A DNA stretch of 64,000 nt from Halovivax ruber XH-70. Lineage in GTDB: Archaea > Halobacteriota > Halobacteria > Halobacteriales > Natrialbaceae. Location of the stretch: contig NC_019964.1 in the NCBI RefSeq assembly GCF_000328525.1, forward strand, positions 1,860,001 through 1,924,000, in the 5' to 3' direction. The notes under the pieces are model-generated. The model saw nothing but the letters and a program-made list of their open reading frames with translations. It was not told where the DNA came from and searched no databases. This document shows positions 8,012-16,223 of the stretch, in pieces. Each line of letters begins with the position of its first letter. The first letter of the stretch is position 1. The translations under genes were made by a program, and so were the position numbers.

Positions 8012-8533
8012 CGATGGCTAGACAACACCACTCACAGTCATTAATACTAGCAAACTGCCACGTTCGGGAGACCATCAGTTCCGGCGACCGGTTCGGACGG
8101 GTGACAGTGGTACCCGACCGTAGCCGGTCATTACTCGGTCGATCCACCGACGGGGTGAGCGGTCACGAAGATGGACGACAGGCTCCGTCAGTAGGAACCG
8201 GATACAACAACCAGGATAGCCTGTATTACAGTATACTATGCCAATAGATTGTTTTCCATGCCGGACCGGTCGGGACTCTACCGCCACCACCACCACCACC
8301 ACCACCACCATCACTACCATTACTACCATCACCACCGTCACCCCACCACACCACAATCACCACCACCTCTCCCACACTACAATCACCACCACTACCACCA
8401 TCACCGCTATTACGACGACAACCACTCGTACTCACCGTCCCACGCGAGAAACCGCGACAGCCACTATACAACCCAAAATAATTGTATTCCTGAAGACAAC
8501 TTTTTTCTATTGTGGGTTCGTCGGCATCGACGA
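8012..8533. other. Intergenic region with two promoters and a CAC repeat
   Basis: This 520-bp divergent gap contains the upstream region of the ATPase operon (8012 onward, minus), a TATA-like box at about 8230-8238, a CAC/CAT/TAC-rich low-complexity tract (8281-8420) and a second TATA-like T-run at about 8505-8515. The two boxes each sit about 24 nt before an ATG (8258 and 8534) in the same frame, the first giving a His-rich extension of the SatD-like protein. Confidence 0.6.
8281..8420 (+). repeat. Degenerate CAC/TAC triplet tract, nearly G-free on the plus strand
   Basis: A run of CAC codons decays into CAT, TAC, ACC and CCA variants. On plus the tract has very few G residues; on minus it is a G/T-rich series of GGTGGT that might form G-quadruplex-like structures. 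In the frame shared with the downstream gene it reads mainly His and Tyr, starting with ten successive His codons. Confidence 0.9.
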
Positions 8534-9226
8534 ATGACGGACCGAACCGACGGTGGAGTCGATCGATACGTCGTCCTCGGCGACGTGGTCGATTCCCGGG
8601 AGATCGCCGATCGAGACGGGTTTCGAGAGACGTTTACCGAGGCGCGCGAGACGGTGGCGGCGCGGTACGAATCGTCGTTCGTCGCCGGGCCGTCGGTTCT
8701 GAAGGGCATCGACGAACTGGGAGCGGTACTGTCCTCGCTCGACTCGCTCTACGACGTCGCCATCACGCTCCAGAACGTCCTGTACCCGCACGCGATCAGG
8801 CTCGCCGTCGCCAGCGGCGAGATCTCGGTCGGCGAGACCGATGCAGTCGCACACATGGACGGCGAGGCGTTTCACCGGGCGACGGAGCTGCTGGAAGCCG
8901 TCGAACGCGACGGGCTTCGCTTCGGGCTCGACACCGACACCCACCCGCTCGACACCGCAGTCGCCGACGAGGTCAACCTCCTCCTCTCACTGCGCGAGTC
9001 CTGGACCGATCGCCAGCGCGAGGTCGTGACCCGCTACGAGCGGGCGCCGACCCAGCGAGCCGTCGCCGACGAGCTGGGCATCAGCCAGCAGGCCGTCTCG
9101 AACACCCTCCAGAGTGCCTCCTGGCCACTGATCGAGACGATCGAGGGACGACTCCGCGAGACGCTGTCGGCCGGGTGGCCGGCCGGCGCGGCCGATAGCC
9201 GCGACGAGGAGGTGCGTTCGGCGTGA
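8534..9226 (+). CDS. SatD-family protein with C-terminal helix-turn-helix
   Basis: The 230-residue product opens with YVVLGDVVDSREIADRDGF, the hallmark of the SatD family (named from the acid-tolerance locus of Streptococcus mutans). Residues about 12-160 form the SatD domain. The end carries a sigma-70-region-4-like helix-turn-helix (SWTDRQREVVTRYERAPTQRAVADELGISQQAVSNTLQSA, given here only in part: GISQQAVSNTLQS), so it may bind DNA. ATG 8534 fits a leaderless promoter with a T-run near 8510; an alternative ATG at 8258 would add 92 residues rich in His. The next gene overlaps its stop codon. Molecular activity of SatD is unknown. Confidence 0.8.
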   Translation: MTDRTDGGVDRYVVLGDVVDSREIADRDGFRETFTEARETVAARYESSFVAGPSVLKGIDELGAVLSSLDSLYDVAITLQNVLYPHAIRLAVASGEISVGETDAVAHMDGEAFHRATELLEAVERDGLRFGLDTDTHPLDTAVADEVNLLLSLRESWTDRQREVVTRYERAPTQRAVADELGISQQAVSNTLQSASWPLIETIEGRLRETLSAGWPAGAADSRDEEVRSA

Positions 9227-9615
9227 TGGCGCTGCAAGCGGTCGGCATCGACGTCGCCCCGTTCGACGAGTCGATCGTCTTCGCTCTGGGCGGCTACGCG
9301 CTGCTCCTCGGGACCAGCGGCTGGGTCGTGACGAACGCGCTCGCCTGGGCCGACGATGGCTACGCCACGTCCGTCACCGATACCGACCGCGACATCGGCA
9401 CCATCGTCGGCAAGACGGAGAACGTCCTCCTGCTCACCTTCGTCCTCGCGGGTGCCTACGCCGCGCTCGCCATCGTCTTCGCCGCCAAGAGCATCGTCCG
9501 CAGCGACGACATGAAGAACAACAGCCTGTTCTACCTCGCGGGCACGCTCGTCAACGTCACGTACTCCCTCGTCGTCGGCGTTGTCGTCCGCGTCCTCCTC
9601 GGCGCCGGCCTGTAG
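9226..9615 (+). CDS. Membrane protein resembling the C-terminal half of DUF3307 (SatD partner)
   Basis: This 129-residue protein has about three membrane spans. Its core, KTENVLLLTFVLAGAYAALA followed by IVFAAKSIVR, matches the pattern I know from the end of bacterial DUF3307 proteins (ERxLxLxFVLAG, then AAKSIxR). In bacteria DUF3307 genes lie next to satD, so the same pairing here supports both calls. ATG 9226 overlaps the satD TGA, with an AGGAGGTG site at about 9206-9213; GTG 9223 is an alternative. The N-terminal part of DUF3307 is absent. Function unknown; probably a membrane-anchored partner of the SatD-like protein. Confidence 0.65.
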   Translation: MALQAVGIDVAPFDESIVFALGGYALLLGTSGWVVTNALAWADDGYATSVTDTDRDIGTIVGKTENVLLLTFVLAGAYAALAIVFAAKSIVRSDDMKNNSLFYLAGTLVNVTYSLVVGVVVRVLLGAGL

Positions 9616-9687
9616 AGACTCGGTGTGTCGACGGCAAGCCGTGTGAACGACGACAAAACTAGTGATCGACGGCGCCACAGCGACCCA

Positions 9688-10275
9688 CTACAGGTCGCGC
9701 CGGCGACCCTTCGGAATCAGCGAGCGGAGTTCGTCGTAGACGTAGAGTCCGATCCCGAGTGGCTCCCGCTCGCCCGCCATCTCGTGAGCGGCAATCAGGT
9801 ACCCCCAGTCGCCGTCCCAGTCGAGTTCCTGGTCCTCGCCCGCGACGAACCGGGCGGCTTCGTCCGGATCGAGATCGATCACGCACTCGGTCGCGTGCTG
9901 GCCGAATCGCTGGACGAAATCCGTCGTCGGCTTCCAGTGTTCCTGGCGGGTTCGGAGACACAGCATGCCGAGGGACTCGACGGCCGTCGGTGATGGAGCC
10001 TCCCCCGCGTAGACCCAGATCTTGCCGGCTCCCTTCTCCCAGAAGGTGTAGTCCGCGAAGGTCTCGGGTGGAATACCGAACCGCTCGTCGTAGTACTCGA
10101 GCACCTCCCGTCGGGAGACCCGCCCCGCCACGGTCCGTTCGGCGGGCGTCGCTGGCAAGCGATCGAATCGCTCCCCCTCGTTGGTGGCGAGTTCGCCGTC
10201 GGCGTTCGTCGAACTGGCCGTCTCCTCGTCCCCGTCATCGTCGGGCATTTCGGCCGTTTCCTCGTCGTCCGCCAT
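9688..10275 (-). CDS. PUA-like protein coupled to the RNA methyltransferase
   Basis: The 195-residue protein has an acidic N-terminus (1-40) and then a fold resembling the C-terminal RNA-binding part of NOP2/Sun methyltransferases: EYYDERFGIPPETFADYTFW, KIWVYAGEAPSP, ESLGMLCLRTRQEHWKPTTD and the ending YDELRSLIPKGRR. The start ATG at 10275 overlaps the stop of the methyltransferase gene, so both are made together. I infer that it supplies RNA binding to the methyltransferase in trans, since that enzyme ends without such a domain. It has no catalytic motif that I can see. Confidence 0.6.
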   Translation of the reverse strand: MADDEETAEMPDDDGDEETASSTNADGELATNEGERFDRLPATPAERTVAGRVSRREVLEYYDERFGIPPETFADYTFWEKGAGKIWVYAGEAPSPTAVESLGMLCLRTRQEHWKPTTDFVQRFGQHATECVIDLDPDEAARFVAGEDQELDWDGDWGYLIAAHEMAGEREPLGIGLYVYDELRSLIPKGRRRDL

Positions 10276-11228
10276 CAGCCGGTCACCTCCAGTTTCGCGA
10301 CGAAGAAGCCGCCGGTGTCGTTCTGGTGGGGGTAGATCCGGGCCGCCTCGGCGAGCGACGGATCGTAGGTCTCCTCGTCCCACTCGGTGAGACCGGAGTC
10401 GTGCTCGAGCGCGAGGTCGAACGGAACGACCTCACAGTCTTCGCGTGCGAGCACGCGGTCGACGACCGCCTCGTTCTCCTCGGGGGCGAAGGTGCACGTC
10501 GAGTACACGACCGTCCCGCCGGTGCGGGTCGCCTGCACGGCCCGCCGGAGGATGCCGGTCTGGATCCCGGCGATCGAGCGGACGTGGCCCATCGACCACT
10601 CGTCTAACGCGTCCGGGTTCTTCCGAATCGTCCCCTCACAGGAGCAGGGAACGTCGACGAGGGCCCGGTCGAACTCGTCGAAGTCGAACGGCTGCAGGGA
10701 GTAGTTCCGCGCATCGTCGTTCGTGACCGCGAGCGACGTCGCACCGAGGCGCTCGGCGTTGAATCGGAGCGCAGAGAGGCGTCCGAGGTTGTTGTCGTTG
10801 GCCACGACGGTTCCGCGGTCGTCGATCAGCGCGGCGAGCTGTGTCGCCTTGCTCCCGGGCGCGGCACAGGCGTCCCAGACGCGCTCGCCCGGCTCCGGGT
10901 CCAGAACGAGCGGCGGGATCACGGACACCTCCTCCTGGCCGTGCGTGAACCCGTGGAACGACGCCCACGTCGAACCAGGTGAATCGGTCTCGAGACGGAG
11001 TACGCGCGGGTCCCAGTCGGCTTGCTCGTAGCCCACGGATTCGACATCGAGCGCCGCCATCGCCTGCTCGGGTGTCGCCTTGATCGTGTTGACCCTGACA
11101 GCGCTGCCGAGCGGTCGCTCACACGCCGCGAGGAACGCCTCGAAGTCGTCGATGATCGGCCGGTACCGCTCGAACGGCTCCATTTGTCGGTCGTTCGACC
11201 GGCCGTCGCTTGTGGGTTTCGAAGTCAT
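10275..11228 (-). CDS. NOP2/Sun-family RNA cytosine-5 methyltransferase
   Basis: The 317-residue protein shows the SAM-binding motif DACAAPGSKATQL, the motif IV catalytic Pro-Cys in PCSCEGTIRKNP and the motif VI Thr-Cys in STCTFAPEEN, the two cysteines used by m5C RNA methyltransferases. The N-terminal part (PIIDDFEAFLAACERPLGSA, RVNTIKAT) is the usual RNA-recognition lead-in. It most likely methylates tRNA or rRNA. The C-terminal PUA-type domain seen in relatives is missing and the overlapping downstream gene appears to encode it. MEPFERY at 11183 is an alternative start. Confidence 0.9.
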   Translation of the reverse strand: MTSKPTSDGRSNDRQMEPFERYRPIIDDFEAFLAACERPLGSAVRVNTIKATPEQAMAALDVESVGYEQADWDPRVLRLETDSPGSTWASFHGFTHGQEEVSVIPPLVLDPEPGERVWDACAAPGSKATQLAALIDDRGTVVANDNNLGRLSALRFNAERLGATSLAVTNDDARNYSLQPFDFDEFDRALVDVPCSCEGTIRKNPDALDEWSMGHVRSIAGIQTGILRRAVQATRTGGTVVYSTCTFAPEENEAVVDRVLAREDCEVVPFDLALEHDSGLTEWDEETYDPSLAEAARIYPHQNDTGGFFVAKLEVTG

Positions 11229-11366
11229 CGCTCGAAGCGGGCCGCGCGTTGCCCAGCCCTACGACGTTCCCATCCACCGGCCTGTAACTGAGTCGATCGG
11301 TTTCGGTACACGAGTCGCTCGCCGGAAGGGGAACCCATTACGGTCATCGCGTCCAAAGGGGCGTGT

Positions 11367-12212
11367 ATGACAACCGACCCAACTGACATCGAGCCGACGG
11401 ACTGTCCGACGACAGACGGAATGCCCCGCCTCGGACTCGGTACCTGGGAGAACACGGACCCTGACGAGTGTGCAACCAGCGTCGAAACGGCGCTCAACAT
11501 GGGCTACCGCCACATCGACACGGCCCAGGCCTACGGCAACGAGTCGGCCGTCGGTGACGGCATCGAGCGAGCCAACGTCGATCGGGACGAGATCTTCCTC
11601 GCGACGAAGGTCTGGATCGACAACCTGGCTCCAGAAGACGTGAAACGGACGGCTCGCGAAAGTCTCGACGATCTCGGCGTCGATACCGTCGACCTGCTGT
11701 ACATTCACTGGCCAGCCCGCGAGTACGACCCCGAGGCGACGCTGGCCGCGTTCGACGAACTCGTCGACGACGGCGTGACACGACACGTCGGCGTCAGTAA
11801 CTTCCTTCCCCACCAGCTAGAGGAGGCAGCCGAATTGCTCGACGCGCCCATCTTCGCCCACCAGTACGAGATGCACCCGTTCCTCCAACAACAGGAGGTG
11901 CTCGACACCTGCGACGAACTCGACATCAACGTCGTCGCCTACTCGCCGCTCGCCCGCGGACACGTCTTCGACGAGGACGAACTCACCAATATCGCCGACG
12001 ACCACGGCGTGTCGGCCGCACAGGTGAGCCTCGCCTGGCTCCGCGAGACGGGCGTGACCGCGATCCCGAAAGCGACCGGGCGCGACCACATCGCCGACAA
12101 CTGGGCGTCGCTCGACCTGTCGCTCTCGGCGGACGAGGTCGCTCGCATCGACGAACTCGATCGCGGTGAGCGCGAAGTCGATCCAGGTTTCGGTCCCTGG
12201 AACCAGCACTGA
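11367..12212 (+). CDS. Aldo/keto reductase
   Basis: The 281-residue protein has the complete catalytic tetrad Asp51, Tyr56 (in HIDTAQAYGNE), Lys81 (ATKVW) and His114 (YIHWPA), and the NADPH-binding ending AIPKATGRDHIADNW. Length and layout match the 2,5-diketo-gluconate reductase-like branch. It should reduce an aldehyde or ketone with NADPH in the cytoplasm; substrate unknown. It stands alone, divergent from the methyltransferase pair, with 138 bp between them. Confidence 0.93.
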   Translation: MTTDPTDIEPTDCPTTDGMPRLGLGTWENTDPDECATSVETALNMGYRHIDTAQAYGNESAVGDGIERANVDRDEIFLATKVWIDNLAPEDVKRTARESLDDLGVDTVDLLYIHWPAREYDPEATLAAFDELVDDGVTRHVGVSNFLPHQLEEAAELLDAPIFAHQYEMHPFLQQQEVLDTCDELDINVVAYSPLARGHVFDEDELTNIADDHGVSAAQVSLAWLRETGVTAIPKATGRDHIADNWASLDLSLSADEVARIDELDRGEREVDPGFGPWNQH

Positions 12213-12354
12213 CGGCTGCATCACACCCGGTAGACAGATTCTCGGTAAAAGCCGCATGAGTAATCTCGAGCGAGCGATTTTCAGGCGTTTCTGAGTGATC
12301 AACGCCGAAGAATACACAGGAAAGTTTACGGTCCACCGGTCGCAGGGACTGGAT

Positions 12355-13125
12355 ATGGCAACCCGCACGCAGGCCCGAAACCGTACCGGCGTCATCGGTG
12401 CGATCCGGGTCGACCTCGCGACGCTTCACGGAGCGTGGATGGAGGTGATCTTTCCGCGACAGCGCGGCCGCGGTCACTCGGTGATGGGCAAGTGGAAACC
12501 AGAGACCCTCCCGCAGGCAGTCAGCTACTACAGCTGGTACCTCATCGGAGCACTCGGACTCCTCTGTCTGTATCCACTGGCCGTCGTCGGACTCGGCACT
12601 CGATTCTACGCCTCGAAACTGGATTCGACCGTCACCCGACTGGGTATCGTCGGCATCACCCTCGTCGCCGTCGTCATCTGGGGGCTCTTGAGCGCGCTCG
12701 CGTACCTCCAGCTCGAGTGGGAACCGTTCGTCGCCATCGCGGCGGCGAGTTCCGTCGCCGTCGTCTCGACGGCCATCGCCGCCACGACCTCGAAGTACGG
12801 CGGCCGCTGGCTGTCGGTGCTGATCGCCTACCCGTTCGCGATGACGGCGATCTTCCTCCCGCCGGTCGCCGCCGCACTGGTGACGCCGTCGCTCGAGCCC
12901 TACGTCCTCGAACCCAGCTACGACTTCGCCGCCTGGCTCCTCAACAACGTCCTCTACGTCGGTGGGATCAGCGACTACTTCCGCGACAACTTCGAACTCG
13001 AGGGCGCCGCCTACGCCGGCATGTGGTTCGGCTTCGCCGTCACCTCCGGCTGGCTCTTCGGCATCCTCGTCTCGCTCGCCAACCTCGTCCGCCCGTCGCC
13101 GGACGACGGCGACGACGAAAACTGA
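12355..13125 (+). CDS. Conserved haloarchaeal multi-spanning membrane protein
   Basis: The 256-residue protein begins MATRTQARNRTGVIGAIRVD, carries a charged region (HGAWMEVIFPRQRGRGHSV) and about six hydrophobic segments from residue 65 on. No catalytic motif is recognised. ATG 12355 is chosen because a T-rich TATA-like box (gtttacgg, about 12325) lies the right distance for a leaderless message; an upstream in-frame start would cover that promoter. It is convergent with the DUF2071 gene. I recall similar proteins only from halophilic archaea; function unknown. Confidence 0.75.
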   Translation: MATRTQARNRTGVIGAIRVDLATLHGAWMEVIFPRQRGRGHSVMGKWKPETLPQAVSYYSWYLIGALGLLCLYPLAVVGLGTRFYASKLDSTVTRLGIVGITLVAVVIWGLLSALAYLQLEWEPFVAIAAASSVAVVSTAIAATTSKYGGRWLSVLIAYPFAMTAIFLPPVAAALVTPSLEPYVLEPSYDFAAWLLNNVLYVGGISDYFRDNFELEGAAYAGMWFGFAVTSGWLFGILVSLANLVRPSPDDGDDEN

Positions 13126-13166
13126 ACGCGAACACCGTAGAGCGCTTCGATCGACGCCGTATTTTT

Positions 13167-13856
13167 CTACACCGAGTTACTCCGAGAGGCGATCACGTCC
13201 AGGCCCGGACTGTAATAGTGTGAGGGCTCTACCTCGGGCGTCTCGAACCCGTGCGCCGAAAACAGCGTGTTCCAGTCGATAGTGGCCTCGGCCGGGTAGA
13301 GCGTCCAGGGCTCGTGTTCGACGTCCGTGTAGCGGAGTGACTCGTCCTGGGCCTCGGTGTAGAAACGGTAGCGCTCGACCAGAAAGTCGGCGAACGGCTC
13401 CTCGGGTGCCGAGAACGGATCACCCGTCGGCCGGTACGTTCCCGCGTATCGGGCAGGGCGAGCCCCGGGATGGTGCCGGCGACTCCGGAACCTGATTCGA
13501 TCGTCGTTCCGGTCCAGCGAAATGCGCGCGTAAAAGTACGGCAGGTGATGGAAGATGCGTGCTCCGAGGACGCTCGCGATGCCCTGTGCGTCGAGGCTGA
13601 AGAAGTAGACGCTCGGAACGCGGGCGTGCGTGACGTACGTCCTGACGTTTATCTCCGGCAATCGGATCCCGAGCGACTCGGGAACGCCCCTAGGGCGCAC
13701 GGCGACGTTGGTGAACGGCACGATCGAGAGCCACGCCGAGCCATCGTACACGTCGGGTGCCAAACCGTCGGGGAGATGGGCGTCCATCACGGCCGGTTCG
13801 ATCGGCCAGTTCTCGAACAGCAAGTGGCGCCACCCCATCGCCAGCGGAACGACCAT
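13167..13856 (-). CDS. DUF2071 (YqjF-like) protein
   Basis: The 229-residue protein shows the YqjF/DUF2071 pattern: MGWRHLLFENWPIEPAVMDAHLPDGL near the start, DGSAWLSIVPF, then LPEINVRTYV, and the later FLVERYRFYTEA. This is an acetoacetate-decarboxylase-like fold without a confirmed activity. A TATA-like box (atttttat, about 13878-13886) 26 nt before the ATG fits a leaderless start at 13856. It is a single gene, convergent with the membrane protein gene on plus. Confidence 0.85.
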   Translation of the reverse strand: MVVPLAMGWRHLLFENWPIEPAVMDAHLPDGLAPDVYDGSAWLSIVPFTNVAVRPRGVPESLGIRLPEINVRTYVTHARVPSVYFFSLDAQGIASVLGARIFHHLPYFYARISLDRNDDRIRFRSRRHHPGARPARYAGTYRPTGDPFSAPEEPFADFLVERYRFYTEAQDESLRYTDVEHEPWTLYPAEATIDWNTLFSAHGFETPEVEPSHYYSPGLDVIASRSNSV

Positions 13857-13984
13857 GGAGAGACTCAGTCGTTCAGATAAAAATCAATTTGCCACGAACG
13901 AGCAGGTCACAGCGACCGACGTCTCGCAGGTGGGCAGAAACGAAGAGTTCGAAACAGGGGACGGAAAACGCACGAATGGTGAAC

Positions 13985-14120
13985 GGGAAATCTTCGGGGG
14001 TGAGCGAAGCGAACCGTAGTCCAGCGCGTTGTACCGCCGGAGCGGACGGAGTCCGCGGAGGCGGCCTTTTTCATCGAAGTTTTTCGAGAAGTGGTTCGCG
14101 CTCTGCGCGAACCCGACGAA
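13985..14120. repeat. Hairpin cluster with a dispersed repeat motif
   Basis: Two strong hairpins lie here: 14042-14056 (6-bp stem, 3-nt loop, GCGGAC/GTCCGC) and 14093-14113 (9-bp stem, 3-nt loop, GGTTCGCGC/GCGCGAACC). Between them is GGAGGCGGCCTTTTTCATCG followed by AAG, which recurs in inverted orientation at about 28662-28690. Both sites adjoin the 3' end or flank of a gene. This looks like an extragenic repeat family. Confidence 0.7.
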
Positions 14121-14131
14121 GAAAAAGTTCG

Positions 14132-15103
14132 CTACATGTACCCGAGGTCACGCAGGCGCTCCATCAGGTCCTCTTTGTCCTGGGCGCGGCCCGCGCGCTC
14201 GGTCGTGTTGGCCATGTCCTGCAGCCAGGCGGGTTCTTCGTCGGATTTCTCGGTACTGACTTCGCTGCCGAGTGAGCGGAAGCCGGCGAAGTACTTGGGC
14301 GAGACGGGGATGTCGTCCTGGGTGAGGCCGTTGGGCAGGTCGTCACCGCTCTGGGGGACGTAGCCGTCGTCGGGGAAGCCGGCCACGGTGTCGGGGACGA
14401 CGTAGTGCCAGAAGGCGTCCCAGACGGCGGGTTCGTCGAACTGCAGGATGGGCTGGATGCGGTCGTGTGGTGGGTAGATGTCGGGGTCGTGACGCGGCGA
14501 GAAGAACGTCTCGTCGGCGCGGGCTTCCTGTTCGTCCCAGCGGACGCCGGAGATGACGCCGTCGATGTCGTGGGATTCGAGGGCGTCATTGAGCGCGACC
14601 GTCTTTAGCAGGTGGTTGCCCACGTAGGTGTCGAGCAGGAAGGGGAAGGTGTCCTCCTCGTACTCCAGGATGTCGCGGACGTGGTGGCGGTTGTGCTCCG
14701 AGAGATCGGCGATCGGAATGTCGTCGCCAGGTTCGAAATCGTGTTCCTCGACGTACGCACCGACGTCCTCGTTGCGCGCGTAGATGACCTCGAGGTCCCA
14801 CTCGTCGGCCCAGTGGTCGACGAAGTCGTGGATGGCGTCGAAGTGCTGGTAGTGGTCGATGAAGACCGCCGCCGGCAGGTCGAGGTCGTACTTCTCGGCG
14901 ACCTCCTTGATGAAGTACAGCGTGAGCGTCGAGTCTTTGCCGCCGGTCCACATCACGGCGGGGTTGTCGTACTGTTCGAGGCCCTCACGAGTGACGTCGA
15001 TCGCCTTCTCGATCTTGTCCTGCAGGTCGGGATAGCTCTCGGGCGATTCGTCCGTGCCGTCTTCGTAGTCGACGTCGACTGTGATCTGGGAGTCGCTGGC
15101 CAT
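14132..15103 (-). CDS. PAPS reductase-like adenine nucleotide alpha-hydrolase
   Basis: The 323-residue protein has the PP-loop of the PAPS reductase/ATP sulfurylase small-subunit family: MWTGGKDSTLTLY (51-63; Gly-Gly-Lys-Asp-Ser intact), followed by PAAVFIDHYQHFD and YARNEDVG. Cys residues of true PAPS reductase (ECGLH-type end) are not seen, so it may adenylate or thiolate another substrate. The region FFSPRHDPDIYPPHDRIQPILQF matches the R-rich substrate loop of the family. It is transcribed alone. The upstream sequence is AT-rich (TAATTA repeats 15109-15125) and holds the promoter. Confidence 0.85.
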   Translation of the reverse strand: MASDSQITVDVDYEDGTDESPESYPDLQDKIEKAIDVTREGLEQYDNPAVMWTGGKDSTLTLYFIKEVAEKYDLDLPAAVFIDHYQHFDAIHDFVDHWADEWDLEVIYARNEDVGAYVEEHDFEPGDDIPIADLSEHNRHHVRDILEYEEDTFPFLLDTYVGNHLLKTVALNDALESHDIDGVISGVRWDEQEARADETFFSPRHDPDIYPPHDRIQPILQFDEPAVWDAFWHYVVPDTVAGFPDDGYVPQSGDDLPNGLTQDDIPVSPKYFAGFRSLGSEVSTEKSDEEPAWLQDMANTTERAGRAQDKEDLMERLRDLGYM

Positions 15104-15387
15104 GTGGGTAATTAGATGTAATTAACGGATGTAAATCCTCGGGTTTGCACGTCGCAGGGCCACCTTCTCACCCTACGGAGAAAACCCTGTGGTCCCGTTG
15201 CACCAGCTGTGAGACGGCGACGTTCCCCCCAGAATTGGGCGGTTCGCATGGTGTGGACGCGTAGGCGGTGTCGTCACCGGAATCGAGAACTGGCGGCTAT
15301 CGGACGGCAATGATAGCCAGCCTGACTGGTAGGCGAGAGAGACAGTCAGGCGCAAAGTACTTGCCGCTGTGAGCGAACGTCTCCGTC

Positions 15388-16044
15388 ATGCTCGACCCAC
15401 TGGTCGTCGCGCCGATCGGGATCGGGATCGTCCTCCTGTTCGCCGGCGCGACGCTCGCACGATACGGCGTCGCCCTCATGGGTGCCTTGCTCGGTGCCGG
15501 CGGTGGCTACCTCGTCGCACCGTCGATCGCCGGGGCAGCCGGTGTCGGGACCCCCGCGGCAGCCGCAGTCGGTATCGCACTCGGCATCGTCGTCGGCGTC
15601 CTCGTCGCCCACATGCTGCTCTCGCTCGCGATCGGGGCGATCGGCTTCATCGTCGGGACGTACTTCGGCCTGACCGCCCTCGCGCCGATCCTCGTCGACG
15701 GCGCGTGGTACGTCGAGATCGGAATTGGCATCGCCATCGGGGCTGGCGTCGCCCTCGCCGGCATGACGCTCACCAACGTGACGATGATCGCCATCACGTC
15801 GTTCATCGGCGCCGCCCTGGCCAGCCGGTCGCTCACGTTCGAAGCGATCGCGGAGGCCCAGTCCTCGACGAGCGTCGATCCGCTGCTGTTCGAGACCACC
15901 GAGCCGGTCTTCCTGGCACTGTTCGTCGTGGGGATCGCCCTCCAGATCGGCCTGCTCAAACTCGGCTACGCCCGGAAGTTCGTCGGCGTGCTCCCCGGTG
16001 CCGGCGGACGCAGCAGTCGCGGCGAGTCGAGCACCGACGGATAA
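15388..16044 (+). CDS. Gly/Ala-rich membrane protein, DUF4203-like
   Basis: The 218-residue protein is almost wholly hydrophobic, with about seven spans separated by short loops and many Gly-Ala pairs (ALMGALLGAGGGYLVAPSI, IGIAIGAGVALAGM). This resembles the TM7S3/TM198-like DUF4203 fold, which I suggest with moderate trust. It ends in a short soluble Gly/Ser tail. It stands alone downstream of a 284-bp gap shared with the PAPS-reductase-like gene. No catalytic residues are apparent. Confidence 0.7.
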   Translation: MLDPLVVAPIGIGIVLLFAGATLARYGVALMGALLGAGGGYLVAPSIAGAAGVGTPAAAAVGIALGIVVGVLVAHMLLSLAIGAIGFIVGTYFGLTALAPILVDGAWYVEIGIGIAIGAGVALAGMTLTNVTMIAITSFIGAALASRSLTFEAIAEAQSSTSVDPLLFETTEPVFLALFVVGIALQIGLLKLGYARKFVGVLPGAGGRSSRGESSTDG

Positions 16045-16223
16045 CGTCGGCCCACGACGCTGACATCGTTTTTCGCCGATCGACGCTTGTCGTCAACCCG
16101 CCATCGAGATCGATCTGGCGGGACGCAGCCGAGCGATCGAGATCGTGTACAGACGCGACCGAGTAACTCCACAGGAAGCCGTCCCGACCGCCGGAACGCG
16201 TACGTTTTTGCGTCGGTCGGCCT

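Noticed and set aside
8281-8420. Possible CRISPR array because of spaced repeats
   Set aside because: The units are 3-bp triplets without spacers of constant length; no cas genes are present in the window.
8075-8471. Minus-strand frames of Val/Gly-rich protein in the CAC tract
   Set aside because: They are reverse readings of the triplet repeat with no start context or protein character.
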